58,290 bases of DNA from JACJYC01 sp964558465 (GTDB taxonomy: Bacteria > Bacteroidota > Bacteroidia > Chitinophagales > Saprospiraceae): the NCBI GenBank assembly GCA_964558465.1, contig CAZLEF010000043.1, positions 1 to 58,290 on the forward strand, in the 5' to 3' direction. Shown piece by piece: positions 44,887 to 53,300 of this stretch. Every line of letters begins with the position of its first letter. The first letter of the stretch is position 1. A program made the translations under genes and the position numbers. A model generated the notes under the pieces. The model ran no database searches and was not told the origin of the DNA. It saw nothing but the letters and a program-made list of their open reading frames with translations.

Positions 44887-45354
44887 TCACCCTTTCCTCA
44901 AAACCACCGCCCGCACCACCGCCTTCCTGATCCGCGGGTACGTGCCGCAGCGGCAGATATTGCCCCACATGGCGCCCTGGACGTCCTCCTCAGAGGGGTT
45001 GGGGTTGGTATCGACGAGCGCGGCGGCCGACATGATCTGCCCCGCCTGGCAATAGCCGCATTGGGCGACATCCTCCTCGATCCAGGCTTGCTGGACGGGG
45101 TGGAGCCCGCCTTCCGGGGCCAGGCCCTCGATGGTGGTGACGGCCGCGCCGGCCACTGCCGAAACCGGCAGGATGCACGACCGGACGGGCGCGCCGTTGA
45201 GGTGGACGGTGCAGGCCCCGCACAATGCCTTGCCGCAGCCGAATTTGGCGCCTTTCAGGTCGAGTTCATCCCGCAGCACCCAGAGCAGGGGCGTATCGGG
45301 TTCGGCCTCGACGGTGTGGCGTGTTTTGTTGATGTTGAGTTGGTAAACAGCCAT
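44887..45354 (-). CDS. [2Fe-2S]-binding subunit of the molybdopterin hydroxylase
   Basis: A 155-residue protein. A plant-type ferredoxin site (KFGCGKALCGACTVHLNG, with later C in SCILPV) is followed by the second, helical [2Fe-2S] domain (QCGYCQAGQIMSAAAL; NICRCGTYPRIRKAVV). It passes electrons from the MoCo subunit to the acceptor. No TAT signal of its own, so it is presumably exported by hitch-hiking with the large subunit. The ATG at 45354 matches family starts (MAVYQLNINKTRHTVEA). It is upstream of the large subunit on the same strand, separated by a repeat-rich gap. Confidence 0.9.
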   Translation of the reverse strand: MAVYQLNINKTRHTVEAEPDTPLLWVLRDELDLKGAKFGCGKALCGACTVHLNGAPVRSCILPVSAVAGAAVTTIEGLAPEGGLHPVQQAWIEEDVAQCGYCQAGQIMSAAALVDTNPNPSEEDVQGAMWGNICRCGTYPRIRKAVVRAVVLRKG

Positions 45355-45652
45355 ATTTATAGTTTGCAATTTTTTATTTCGGTGGTCGGAAAAGCCCCGG
45401 TATCAGGCCGCAACTTTTCCGAAGGAATCCCTTTGGGGCCGTTGCGCCCTGATTTGAGTGTTTGGCATCAGGGTGCAACTTCGCAGTGAGTCAAGATAAA
45501 TCCCTTTTTCCGGATGACCTGAACAAAAAAGAATGCCCTTAAAAGTGGTCCCTTTAAGCGCAAAGGAATTTTGGAATGTGGCGTGTACAGACAGTAAAGA
45601 TAAAGAACCTGAATAATGGAAATGGTTGCATGGGGAGGGAAATGTGTGAAAA

Positions 45653-45859
45653 TTTGGGCGAATTTCGCGAAATTCGCCTGGCGGCCGTCAGGTCAAAATC
45701 CCCGGTCAACCGCCGCATGCCAGGAAATACGGGGAGGTGGCGCATGCCTGCCATTTAATTTGGGCGAATTTCGTGAAATTCGCCTGCCGGCCGTTGATCA
45801 ACATCCCCGATCAACCGCCGCCTGGCAGGAAATACGGGGAGGTGGCGCATGCCTGCCAT
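45653..45859. repeat. 106-bp tandem duplication
   Basis: Two copies of about 102 bases: 45653-45754 and 45759-45859, offset 106 bases, identical in long stretches (TTTGGGCGAATTTCG start; GGAAATACGGGGAGGTGGCG and ATGCCTGCCAT at the end), with one 1-base indel. Copy 2 ends at the first four codons of the DUF433 gene, so that gene's leader and start codon are duplicated. Copy 1 reads MPAI and then stops. The gap between the [2Fe-2S] gene and this repeat (45355-45652) holds nothing that I recognise. Confidence 0.9.
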
Positions 45860-46028
45860 CAAAGGCGCCCGGATCACGGTTGAATTGATCCTGGAAGAAT
45901 TGTCTGCAGGAAAAACCATGGAAGACCTTACCAACGCCCACCCCAGATTGAAATTGGAGGATATTTGGGCGGCCCTGGCATTTGCGGCTGATGCGTTGAG
46001 GGGGGAACGGGTTTACACTCAGGCATGA
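45849..46028 (+). CDS. DUF433-family small protein, N-terminally short
   Basis: A 59-residue protein: MPAIKGARITVELILEELSA, then MEDLTNAHPRLKLEDIWAAL. This is the DUF433 antitoxin-like fold, normally ~75 residues with an upstream stretch like EIxGGxP before the RI motif. Upstream in another frame the DNA reads WQEIRGGG directly before this start, so the original N-terminus may have been lost by a frameshift. The start codon lies inside the 106-bp duplication. Its 3' end overlaps by 10 bases with the convergent DUF3037-like gene. DUF433 proteins usually pair with PIN-like DUF5615 toxins; none is visible here. Confidence 0.65.
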   Translation: MPAIKGARITVELILEELSAGKTMEDLTNAHPRLKLEDIWAALAFAADALRGERVYTQA

Positions 46029-46429
46029 GCGGAAACATTGCCTTTTTCACCCAAAAACTTCAACAGGATCTCATCCAGGCTATGTTTTGCAAAATTGGGG
46101 TTGATCGGTTTGAGTTTATCGAACAACAGCAAACCCTGACTGTAATTATTAAGGTATTCGAAATATTCTTTATTCAGTATAGTGTCTTTCTTATCGCCTC
46201 CGGCTTTTAACAATGTATTAATCTCATTAATTTTATTTTTATATAGTTGAAAATTGCTTTTTAGAAAATTGCCAACACCAGCATCCAACAATTGCTCAGC
46301 GATTGAAATTTTTTTATCGGAAAAAATAATTTTGGCTTCTTTTTCAGAAAAATAGATGACGCCGACAGCAATTTTTTCGGCTGTCAGAGAGTTTGTGTTG
46401 ACGTAAATTATGCTGATATAAGATTTCAT
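46019..46429 (-). CDS. DUF3037-like protein
   Basis: A 136-residue protein starting MKSYISIIYVNTNSLTAEKI and then VGVIYFSEKEAKIIFSDKKI. That beginning and the position next to a HipA-like kinase resemble the DUF3037 family, often coupled to such kinases. The start overlaps the stop of the upstream frame (TAATG), so translation was coupled. No catalytic motif; function unknown. Lower GC than its neighbours suggests acquisition. Confidence 0.5.
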   Translation of the reverse strand: MKSYISIIYVNTNSLTAEKIAVGVIYFSEKEAKIIFSDKKISIAEQLLDAGVGNFLKSNFQLYKNKINEINTLLKAGGDKKDTILNKEYFEYLNNYSQGLLLFDKLKPINPNFAKHSLDEILLKFLGEKGNVSAHA

Positions 46430-46904
46430 TATTTCAAATTGACGATTTCACGCTGAGCAATTTCTTCGATCGTTGTCAGTCGCGGTGAACTCTTCAAAAA
46501 CCTGATCATTCTTTCTTCCAATTGGATAAACCGTTTCCAATCCGGTGGCAATATACGAAAAACTTTGTAAATCAAATCCTTAACATCCAATACATTGATG
46601 GATTCCATAAAGGTAGTTACCAGTTCCAACCTTCTGCCAATAGGTATGTAATTTAACATTTCTCTGAACAACATGGTTCCCGTCAACTTTCCCAAGGTGT
46701 TTGGCAAAAAGTGTTCATTGAATATCCTAAAAGAATGCTCGCCTTCGAAAGCGAATCCATGATCGAAAGCGACTTTTTAGGCGTTACCCGGTATTTGCAA
46801 TAGTATATATTTCCATCATCACAAATAAACTTTAAAGGGCTATGTCCGTCCGTGGGTATTTCCTGGATAAGGAATGTTGTTTTAATATTTGGAATTTTAA
46901 ACAT
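46429..46904 (-). pseudogene. HipA-like kinase remnant with internal deletion and frameshift
   Basis: The 5' piece (46683-46904) encodes the N-terminus IQEIPTDGHSPLKFICDDGN followed by YYCKYRVTPKK. In another frame the 3' piece continues VAFDHGFAFEGEHSFRIFNE, then FLPNTLGKLTGTMLFREMLN, to the stop at 46429. The DHGFAF phrase sits where the metal-binding Asp of HipA-type kinases is expected. A complete kinase would be near 270 residues; here only about 160 residues' worth of DNA remains, so the centre is missing. The frame changes close to 46765-46795. Either an inactivated serine/threonine kinase or an odd short form; the former is much more likely. Confidence 0.62.
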
Positions 46905-47016
46905 AATTTCCAGATTAATTTAAACCATCACTACCGGCGGGGCTCAGCGCACCCGCCTGTGCAGCCAGCCGCCCCTCATTCGCCCCGCTCACCAAAAAGC
47001 CGGACCGGCAAACCTC

Positions 47017-49293
47017 CTAACTGCGGGCAAGGCGGAAGCCGAGATTGCCGTAGCGGTCCGACGGCCTCCAGGTGCTGCGATAGGCGGCGCGGCAGTACTG
47101 CGGAGTATAGGACCAACCGCCGCCGCGAAGCACACGATAAGAGCCCTGTTCCGGCCCTCTCGGATTTTCCTCGGCTTTAGTCGGATATTCGGCATACCAG
47201 TCCCAGCACCACTCCCATACGTTGCCGCTCATATCGTGCAGACCAAGCCCATTGGGGCATTTCAGGCTGCCCACCGGAACGGTTCGGCTCCGGTATTCTC
47301 CTACCACAGAATAGGGTTGTTTGTGTTCCTCGACGGCGCCAAAATTGATTTCTTTGGGGTCGGCAATGTCCTTGCCGTTGCCAAATCGCCCCCCCCTGCC
47401 CCCCTGCCTGGCGGCGTATTCCCATTCCGCCTCGGTGGGCAGGCGGTAGCCGTTGGCTTTCCAGTTGCAGGTTACGGCCCATTTGAGGGGGTCGTCCTTA
47501 AGGTTCTCGTTCACCACTTTCGGGGATCTATTTATATCGTAAGCCTCTTGCAAACCTTCCTTCCTGCTGCGCCAGTTGCAGTATTCAACGGCGTCGTACC
47601 AACTCACGTGCAACACCGGGTGGTCGGACTCCTCCGGGGGCCGCAATTGGCCTTTTTCGTTGTGCCGCCAGTTGACTCCAGCCTTCTTTTTCCACTCAGA
47701 TCCTTCCCAAAAGTTGCTGCCGCCGTCTGTTTCGGCCAGGGTTTGATAACTGGCATCCTCCACAAATTGCCTGAATTCACCCACCGTTACGGCGTATTGC
47801 CCCAGGTAAAAGTCGGCCACGGTCACCCGGTGAACGGTTTCATCCTTTTCATGGTTGTCGCCCATCACGTCGCCCATGTCGAAGGAGCCGCCTTTCACCC
47901 GAACCATACCTGCGGCGGGCGGCTGAGCGGAAGGACGGGAGGCTTTCAGTTCTTCTATCTTTGCCTGCAATCCGACCAGGGTCCGGTCTTTTTCAACCAG
48001 GTCTTTTTTCAGGGCGGCAATGGAGGCTTCGGCTTCTTTTTGGGCCTTGGCCGACGCCTTTTCCAGTTGCCCCAGTTCAGCCTGCTTTTTTTCAAGTTGT
48101 TGGGTCAGTGCGGCTTTTTCGGCGCGAAGTTGGGCGGCTTCCTGCGCGGCGGCTTTCCCTTCTTTTTCGAGGCGGGCAATGGCGCTGTTTTTCTCTTTGA
48201 GTTCGGTTTCAAGATTTTTCACCGCCTCAGCCTGGGCGCCCAGTTCTGCACGGAGCTCGTCGGCAATGGCCTGGATTTTGGTGTTTTCCCCACTCGTCTG
48301 CATCCGGAAGACGCGCTCCAACAATGCCTGGTGGCGGAGGTAAAACCGGCAAAACTCCAGTTTTTCTTCAATCCTGGCCAGCAGGGGTTCCCGCAGTTCC
48401 GGGTGGGTGATTTCCTGTTCCACATCCCGCTGCAAACCCATAAAATAACGTCTTGCCCTTTCCACTTTCCCCTCTTCGATGAAGGATTCCCCTTCCAGAA
48501 TTTCGCCCTCCACCTCCCGGGCTTTTTCCCTCTGGGGGTCGAAGCGTTTATTCCTGAAAAACAAATAACTGTCCGGCAGAAGCTCTTTTCCGGACTGCTG
48601 TTGGGGGTTCATCCGCGGGTTTTTCTTTTTCACGGCCTTGTGCAGGGCTTCGTACAGGTCTTTGAGCGACACCCAATCGCGGGCCGACGGCAGGCCATGT
48701 TCCAGCAATTGAAGGAGTTCGCCGGTGAAAAGCGTATGGCTTTGGTCGGTATCGAAATACGAAACCTCGTCGCTGTCGGAGGAAGCCAGGGTGAAATTGC
48801 CCTTCAGTTCCAGGTCGGGCAATTGGTGGCTGCCGTCCTGGGTAGCCAGGCCGGAATAACAGGCGTCAAGGATGACGATACTTTGGGGCATGCCCGATTG
48901 CTGCAGAATATTTTTGACGGTTTTGTACGAAAGCGCGGTGTTGCCATCCAGGTTGATCAGCCGTTTTTTGGAATTGGTAGCGGCCAGGAAATATTCCCCG
49001 TCGGTGCGCCGGTAACCGTGGCCTGCGTAATACAGGAGCAGGGTTTTCAGCTTTTCTTCTTTTGCCCTTTGGGTGTGATCGATGAGTTTTTCTTTGATCT
49101 CATGGTCGGTTTCATCCAGGATGGGCACGATCCGGTCTTCCGGTATGCCGGCAATGGCCGGGTCGCTGAGCAGGCGGGCAAGTTGGGTCACATTGCTGGT
49201 AGCGGGGGTAATGGCATGAAAATCCCCGGTGTATTTGGATACGCCGATCAGGATCGCCATCGCTTTTTTCGGGTCGAAGGTATGGGTGGCCAT
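47017..49293 (-). CDS. Caspase-family protease fused to a formylglycine-generating-enzyme-like domain
   Basis: A 758-residue protein. A caspase (C14-type) domain spans ~8-250, with His92 in LLYYAGHGYR and Cys145 in IVILDACYSG. Then comes a helical region and a long coiled coil (~340-452). The C-terminal domain at ~463-758 is of the FGE/SUMF type (MVRVKGGSFDMGD; YRLPTEAEWEYAARQG; LHDMSGNVWEWCWDWY; RVLRGGGWSYTPQYCRAAYR; LGFRLARS). The caspase presumably cuts after activation, and the FGE-type lectin-like fold could sense a ligand. An EACC1-like gene starts the operon 12 bases upstream. No reverse transcriptase is near, although FGE-like ends can be variable regions in diversity-generating retroelements. 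Confidence 0.9.
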   Translation of the reverse strand: MATHTFDPKKAMAILIGVSKYTGDFHAITPATSNVTQLARLLSDPAIAGIPEDRIVPILDETDHEIKEKLIDHTQRAKEEKLKTLLLYYAGHGYRRTDGEYFLAATNSKKRLINLDGNTALSYKTVKNILQQSGMPQSIVILDACYSGLATQDGSHQLPDLELKGNFTLASSDSDEVSYFDTDQSHTLFTGELLQLLEHGLPSARDWVSLKDLYEALHKAVKKKNPRMNPQQQSGKELLPDSYLFFRNKRFDPQREKAREVEGEILEGESFIEEGKVERARRYFMGLQRDVEQEITHPELREPLLARIEEKLEFCRFYLRHQALLERVFRMQTSGENTKIQAIADELRAELGAQAEAVKNLETELKEKNSAIARLEKEGKAAAQEAAQLRAEKAALTQQLEKKQAELGQLEKASAKAQKEAEASIAALKKDLVEKDRTLVGLQAKIEELKASRPSAQPPAAGMVRVKGGSFDMGDVMGDNHEKDETVHRVTVADFYLGQYAVTVGEFRQFVEDASYQTLAETDGGSNFWEGSEWKKKAGVNWRHNEKGQLRPPEESDHPVLHVSWYDAVEYCNWRSRKEGLQEAYDINRSPKVVNENLKDDPLKWAVTCNWKANGYRLPTEAEWEYAARQGGRGGRFGNGKDIADPKEINFGAVEEHKQPYSVVGEYRSRTVPVGSLKCPNGLGLHDMSGNVWEWCWDWYAEYPTKAEENPRGPEQGSYRVLRGGGWSYTPQYCRAAYRSTWRPSDRYGNLGFRLARS

Positions 49294-49305
49294 GCTGCTG
49301 GGTTT

Positions 49306-49689
49306 TCAGGGTTGGTCGCAGAATTTTGCATATAGCTGATTAAATTCAGCCATTGCTTTTTCACGGTTTCGTGCGGAAATGTTATCGAAGGAGAGGGAAA
49401 ACTGTTTTCCGGTTTTGGGGCATTCGCCTGTAAGTTCAAATTTGGCGCGTTTCCCATCGAAATGCCTGAAGATCAGGTCCATCAGGGATTCCACGATTTT
49501 TTCGACGGCTGCGCCGGCTGCCAGGAGGAGGAGGTTGGTCAGCAGACCTCCGTCCATAGTTCCCCGTTGAGCAGGGCTTTCCGCCACCTGGCTGTCCAGA
49601 CCCTCGATGGGGGTTTCGTGCAGGCGATCATTGAGCCAGACGGTTTCCTGTTCGGCATCCTGCAAGTCGAGTTTCAGGGTGAGGTTCAT
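49306..49689 (-). CDS. EACC1-like small protein (effector-associated)
   Basis: A 127-residue protein: short acidic N-terminus (MNLTLKLDLQDAEQETVWLN), a Gly/Leu hydrophobic helix (MDGGLLTNLLLLAAGAAVEK), and a C-terminal beta region (KRAKFELTGECPKTGKQFSL). Its size and layout resemble the effector-associated constant component EACC1 described with caspase and trypsin effectors in bacterial conflict systems. The assignment rests on layout and context, not on a strict motif. It is 12 bases upstream of the caspase-FGE gene and probably in the same transcript. A good promoter lies just upstream. Confidence 0.55.
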   Translation of the reverse strand: MNLTLKLDLQDAEQETVWLNDRLHETPIEGLDSQVAESPAQRGTMDGGLLTNLLLLAAGAAVEKIVESLMDLIFRHFDGKRAKFELTGECPKTGKQFSLSFDNISARNREKAMAEFNQLYAKFCDQP

Positions 49690-49704
49690 ATCCTTGGATT
49701 TCTG

Positions 49705-49735
49705 CAAATCTACCAAATTTCCGGATATCAGTCAA
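49705..49735 (-). promoter_or_regulatory. Bacteroidota promoter (TTG-N20-TAGATTTG)
   Basis: On the minus strand TTG (49733-49735), 20 bases, then TAGATTTG (49705-49712). The EACC1-like start codon at 49689 is about 16 bases downstream, so the leader is very short. Confidence 0.65.
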
Positions 49736-49774
49736 AGACCTCCCGCTCAAAGAGCGTCTCCAAAGGTTCATGGA

Positions 49775-49809
49775 ACTCTCCATAGGAGTCCTTTGGACCT
49801 ATGGAGAGT
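49775..49809. repeat. Perfect 12-bp hairpin containing the 19-mer repeat
   Basis: ACTCTCCATAGG (49775-49786) and CCTATGGAGAGT (49798-49809) form a perfect stem with an 11-base loop. It contains TCCATAGGAGTCCTTTGGA (49779-49797), nearly identical to 2290-2308. Confidence 0.8.
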
Positions 49810-50172
49810 CCTATGGACCTGCTGTTCTTTGGAAAAGTAGCCAGTCCGCTCTCCGTTGACGAAATTTTCCACCCCCTGCCCCCGCCGGCGGGGGATAGTT
49901 CACGATCAGAATTGTGGATTTGAAAAGCAATATTTTACGCATGAAATGGACGGCTTATCAAGGGTCCATTGAGTCATGGGTATCAAGGCTTGATCCATAT
50001 GTAAGTTATTAATAGGCAGGCCGTGCAAAAGTCGAGCCTAAGTTGCCGCCTGACGTAACTACATGATAATCATTTTTTTAAAAAAAGAAGCAGGATGTCA
50101 ATAGAACCTAAAGACGCCTTCTGAACCAGGCATGGCAGATACCTGACCGGAGAAATCCCCATCAGGTATCCC

Positions 50173-50330
50173 CCGTCCGACGAAGCTTCAGCGTAGTCGG
50201 ACTCCGTCCGCTGACAGCGTGGCTCGTACCTCGCATCAGGCGGATAAATCCTCCGTCCGACGAAGCTTCAGCCACGCTGCGGCGTGGGGCCCCGTCTCCT
50301 TCGACTCCGCTCAGGAGCCTGGCCATTCAG
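50173..50330. repeat. Intergenic repeat: CCGTCCGACGAAGCTTCAGC twice, with hairpin
   Basis: CCGTCCGACGAAGCTTCAGC is at 50173-50192 and again at 50253-50272. The second copy runs into a CCACGC...GCGTGG hairpin (50272-50287). TTCGACTCCGCTCAGGAG follows. Related phrases occur at 60-220. The rest of the gap 49810-50340 holds no gene that I can support. Confidence 0.75.
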
Positions 50331-50340
50331 CATCAAGCAC

Positions 50341-53300
50341 CTACCGTCCACCCTCCACCACAACCCGATCCATCCATCGCCTCCCATCCGACTCCATCAC
50401 CAGGTAATACACCCCTTTGGCGACCCCGGTGAAGTCCAGCGGCAGGATCTCCTGGCCGCCGGCGTCGGGGAATTCCAGGTCGGCGACGGTGCGGCCCAGC
50501 AGGTCGAGCAGCCGGAAACGGGCCGGCGCACCCCATTCCGGGGTCATCTGCACGCTCAGCTTGCCGGTCGTCGGGTTCGGGAACACAACGGGGTCCGGCG
50601 GGATCTCGCCGCCCGGGCAATCCGGCAACACAAAACAATCCTCGAAAGTACAGCAATTGGTATGCGCAGCATCGTCATTCAACGCGTGAAGGGCTACCGT
50701 GAAACAAATCGTGTCTCCCGGTTTGGCAGGCGGCCCCAGGGTCAGGCTGATCGGGAAGGTCCCGCCGGGCGGCAAACTGCCCACCGGTATCGTGACGTCG
50801 TAAATGTTCAGGCCGGCCGGAGAGGTAAAGGCAAAATGCGCCTCGCCCATCGTGTATGGCGACGTATTGGTCAGCACGCAATTGAATACCCAGCCGCCCG
50901 TTGCCGGATCGCAAAGTACACTTTCATCCGCCAGGAACGCGCAGGGGGGCTCGCAGCCCAGTTCAATGGTGTCGCGGCAGACCACCCGGTCGCCGTCCAT
51001 CCATTTGATCTCCAGCAGTTGGGGCGGGCTCTGGCCGGCGTCCACGCAGATCACGGGCAGTTGGAAGGTCCCGAGCGGCAGGCTCGTCCCCAGGGGCGGC
51101 GACACATTCAGGCTGATAACAGTCGGCGAATAGGAGGCGGTCGTCCAGCCCGACCCGAACGGGTTGTTCATGGTCATCGTCGCCCCGGGGCTCAACATGC
51201 ACAGGTCGATCCCGTCAAAGTATCCGGCGGCGTAGTTGTTGAACAAGGTGATCAGGTGGCAACAATCGCCCGGGTCCTCCGAGGCGGGGCTTTCCACCAC
51301 CTCTACGCCGATATCGTCGCAGGGGTCGCAATCGGGTATGGGGATGCAATAGGTGGTATCGACCATACAACAGAGGGCCAGCGGGTTCTCCAGCGGGTTC
51401 TCTTCGTGCGCCGTCAGGGTATAACAGAAATCCTGCCCCGCAATGCCGGGTCCGGACAACATCAGGGTGTACGTCCGGCATTCGCCCGGCTGGATGGGAT
51501 TGGCCGTTTCGTCGATGGAGGTGGGGGTGACAAGGATGCCGGGCGGTCCCACCGGGGCCACCACGATATACGCCACCGCAAAATCCGCGTCGACGGGGTT
51601 GCAAACCGTCATCTGGTACTTGACCTGCTGGTTTTCGCAGTAAATGGAATCGGATTGCAGGTAGAAACAGTCCGGCTCAACCGGGCATTCAAACGTCAGG
51701 GTATCGCTGCAGACGACTTCAAATTCGAAGTCGTACCAGTCGAAAATGACCTGCTGCGGCGAATTTTGAATATTGTCGAAACAGAAGGTCAGGAAGTCGT
51801 TCACAGCGCCTTCCGGCAGCGGGTCGCCGGTAGTGCTGCTCACCAGCCCGATGGAATTGCTGGTGATCGAAAAGACGCCGAGCGAGGGATTCAGGCTGCC
51901 GATGTCGATGTCCAGATCCGCATCACCGGTATGGATCACCAACCCGTACAAACTCCCGTAATTGTTGGTATAACTAAGGGTATAACAGCAACTGTCCGTT
52001 TCCGAAGACTCGGCAGAAACCTGGAGTTGGTCGCAACCGCAATCTATCAGGGTCAGCATCAGGGAATCGGAGGTCAGGCTGCAGCCGAATTCGGTGGTTC
52101 CGGTCAGGCTGTAGGTCCCGCTTTGGGTGGCGATCAGGCATTGACCGGTCTCGCCGGGTATCGGTACGCCGTTCAGGTTCCACTGGTAGGCGAACAACCC
52201 GGCCGGGCCGCAGATGGTATCGGGGTTACAGGCTTCGTAACAACCTGCGGGAACCAGGCAGAGGTCGGGCAGTGGGTGGATCACAGCGCTGGCCGTTCCT
52301 TTGCAGCCGGTCAGGGTATTGGTCCCGACAGCGGTATAGGTCCCGGCCTGCAACACCGTGATGGAAGGCCCCGTGCCGCCGTTGCTCCAGGCATAGGTCA
52401 CGTTGGGTTGAACCGGGGTGACCGTCAGGGTCGCGGGCGTCCCTTCGCAGTCGTCGGGGGCAACGGTAATGGTAAAGACCGGCGAAGCCGCCAGGGTGAC
52501 GGTGAATGGCGCAGAGGTGGCCGTACAACCGTTGGCGTCGGTCACCACAACGGAATAGGCGGGCAGCAGGTTGGTGTCGCAAACGTCGAGGGTCTGGAGT
52601 ACAGCGCCCGGTATCGGTGTATTGGTATGGTCCAGCCATTGATAAGTGTACCCGAATCCGGAAGGCGCGCTCAGGGTCACGCAGCCGTCGTCGCAGATGA
52701 CCGCAGGGCCCGAGATCGCCGCGGCCGGCGGCGGCAGAACCGTTACCGTCACCGGATCGGGTTGCAGGGTACAGCCGTCGGCGTTGGTGACCACGACGCT
52801 GTGCGTGCCGGAAGTGGCGACCGTAATGGTCGGAGTAGTTGCGTTGGTCGGCGACCACAAATAAGTATAACCCGTACCGGTCGGCGCGGTCAGGATCACC
52901 GGCGTACCGGCGCAAACCGTCAGATCTGGCGACCAGGCGATGGTGTCCGGCGGGGGCGGCGCGTAAACCGTTACTGTGCTGGTCACCGTATTTTGGCAAC
53001 CCAGGTTGTCGGTCACCGTCAACGAAACCGTGTAATTGCCGGCTGAAAGGTAGGTATGCGACGGGTTCTGGCCGCCGTTCATCGACCCGTCGCCGAAATT
53101 CCAGAGCCAGGAGATGATATTGGCGCCCGTGGCAGAAAAGCCGACCGGCGAACCCGCGCAGGCCGTAGCTGGATTGATCGTGATCACCGGGTTGGGCAAT
53201 CCGGCCACCGTCACGGTCTTGGTTATGCTCGACTGGCAGCCGGCCGCATTGGTGACGGTCAGGGTAACCGGATAAACGCCGCCTGTGGCGTAGGTATGGG

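Noticed and set aside
45616..45888. 90-residue frame across the 106-bp duplication
   Set aside because: It exists only because the two copies stay in frame after an indel; the DUF433 reading in another frame is the recognisable protein.
45849..46429. DUF433 and the convergent small gene as a toxin-antitoxin pair
   Set aside because: They are convergent, not co-directional, and the second protein is not PIN-like. It belongs with the HipA-like remnant.
47017..47200. FGE C-terminus as the variable region of a diversity-generating retroelement
   Set aside because: The ending is typical of variable proteins, but no reverse transcriptase gene or template repeat is seen in the window. A template acting from elsewhere cannot be excluded.
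50284..53046. 920-residue open frame on the plus strand
   Set aside because: Shadow of the giant PKD gene; composition (His/Arg/Gly-rich) is not protein-like. Same for the long frames opposite SusC, SusD, GH20, UPF0182 and the molybdopterin subunit.
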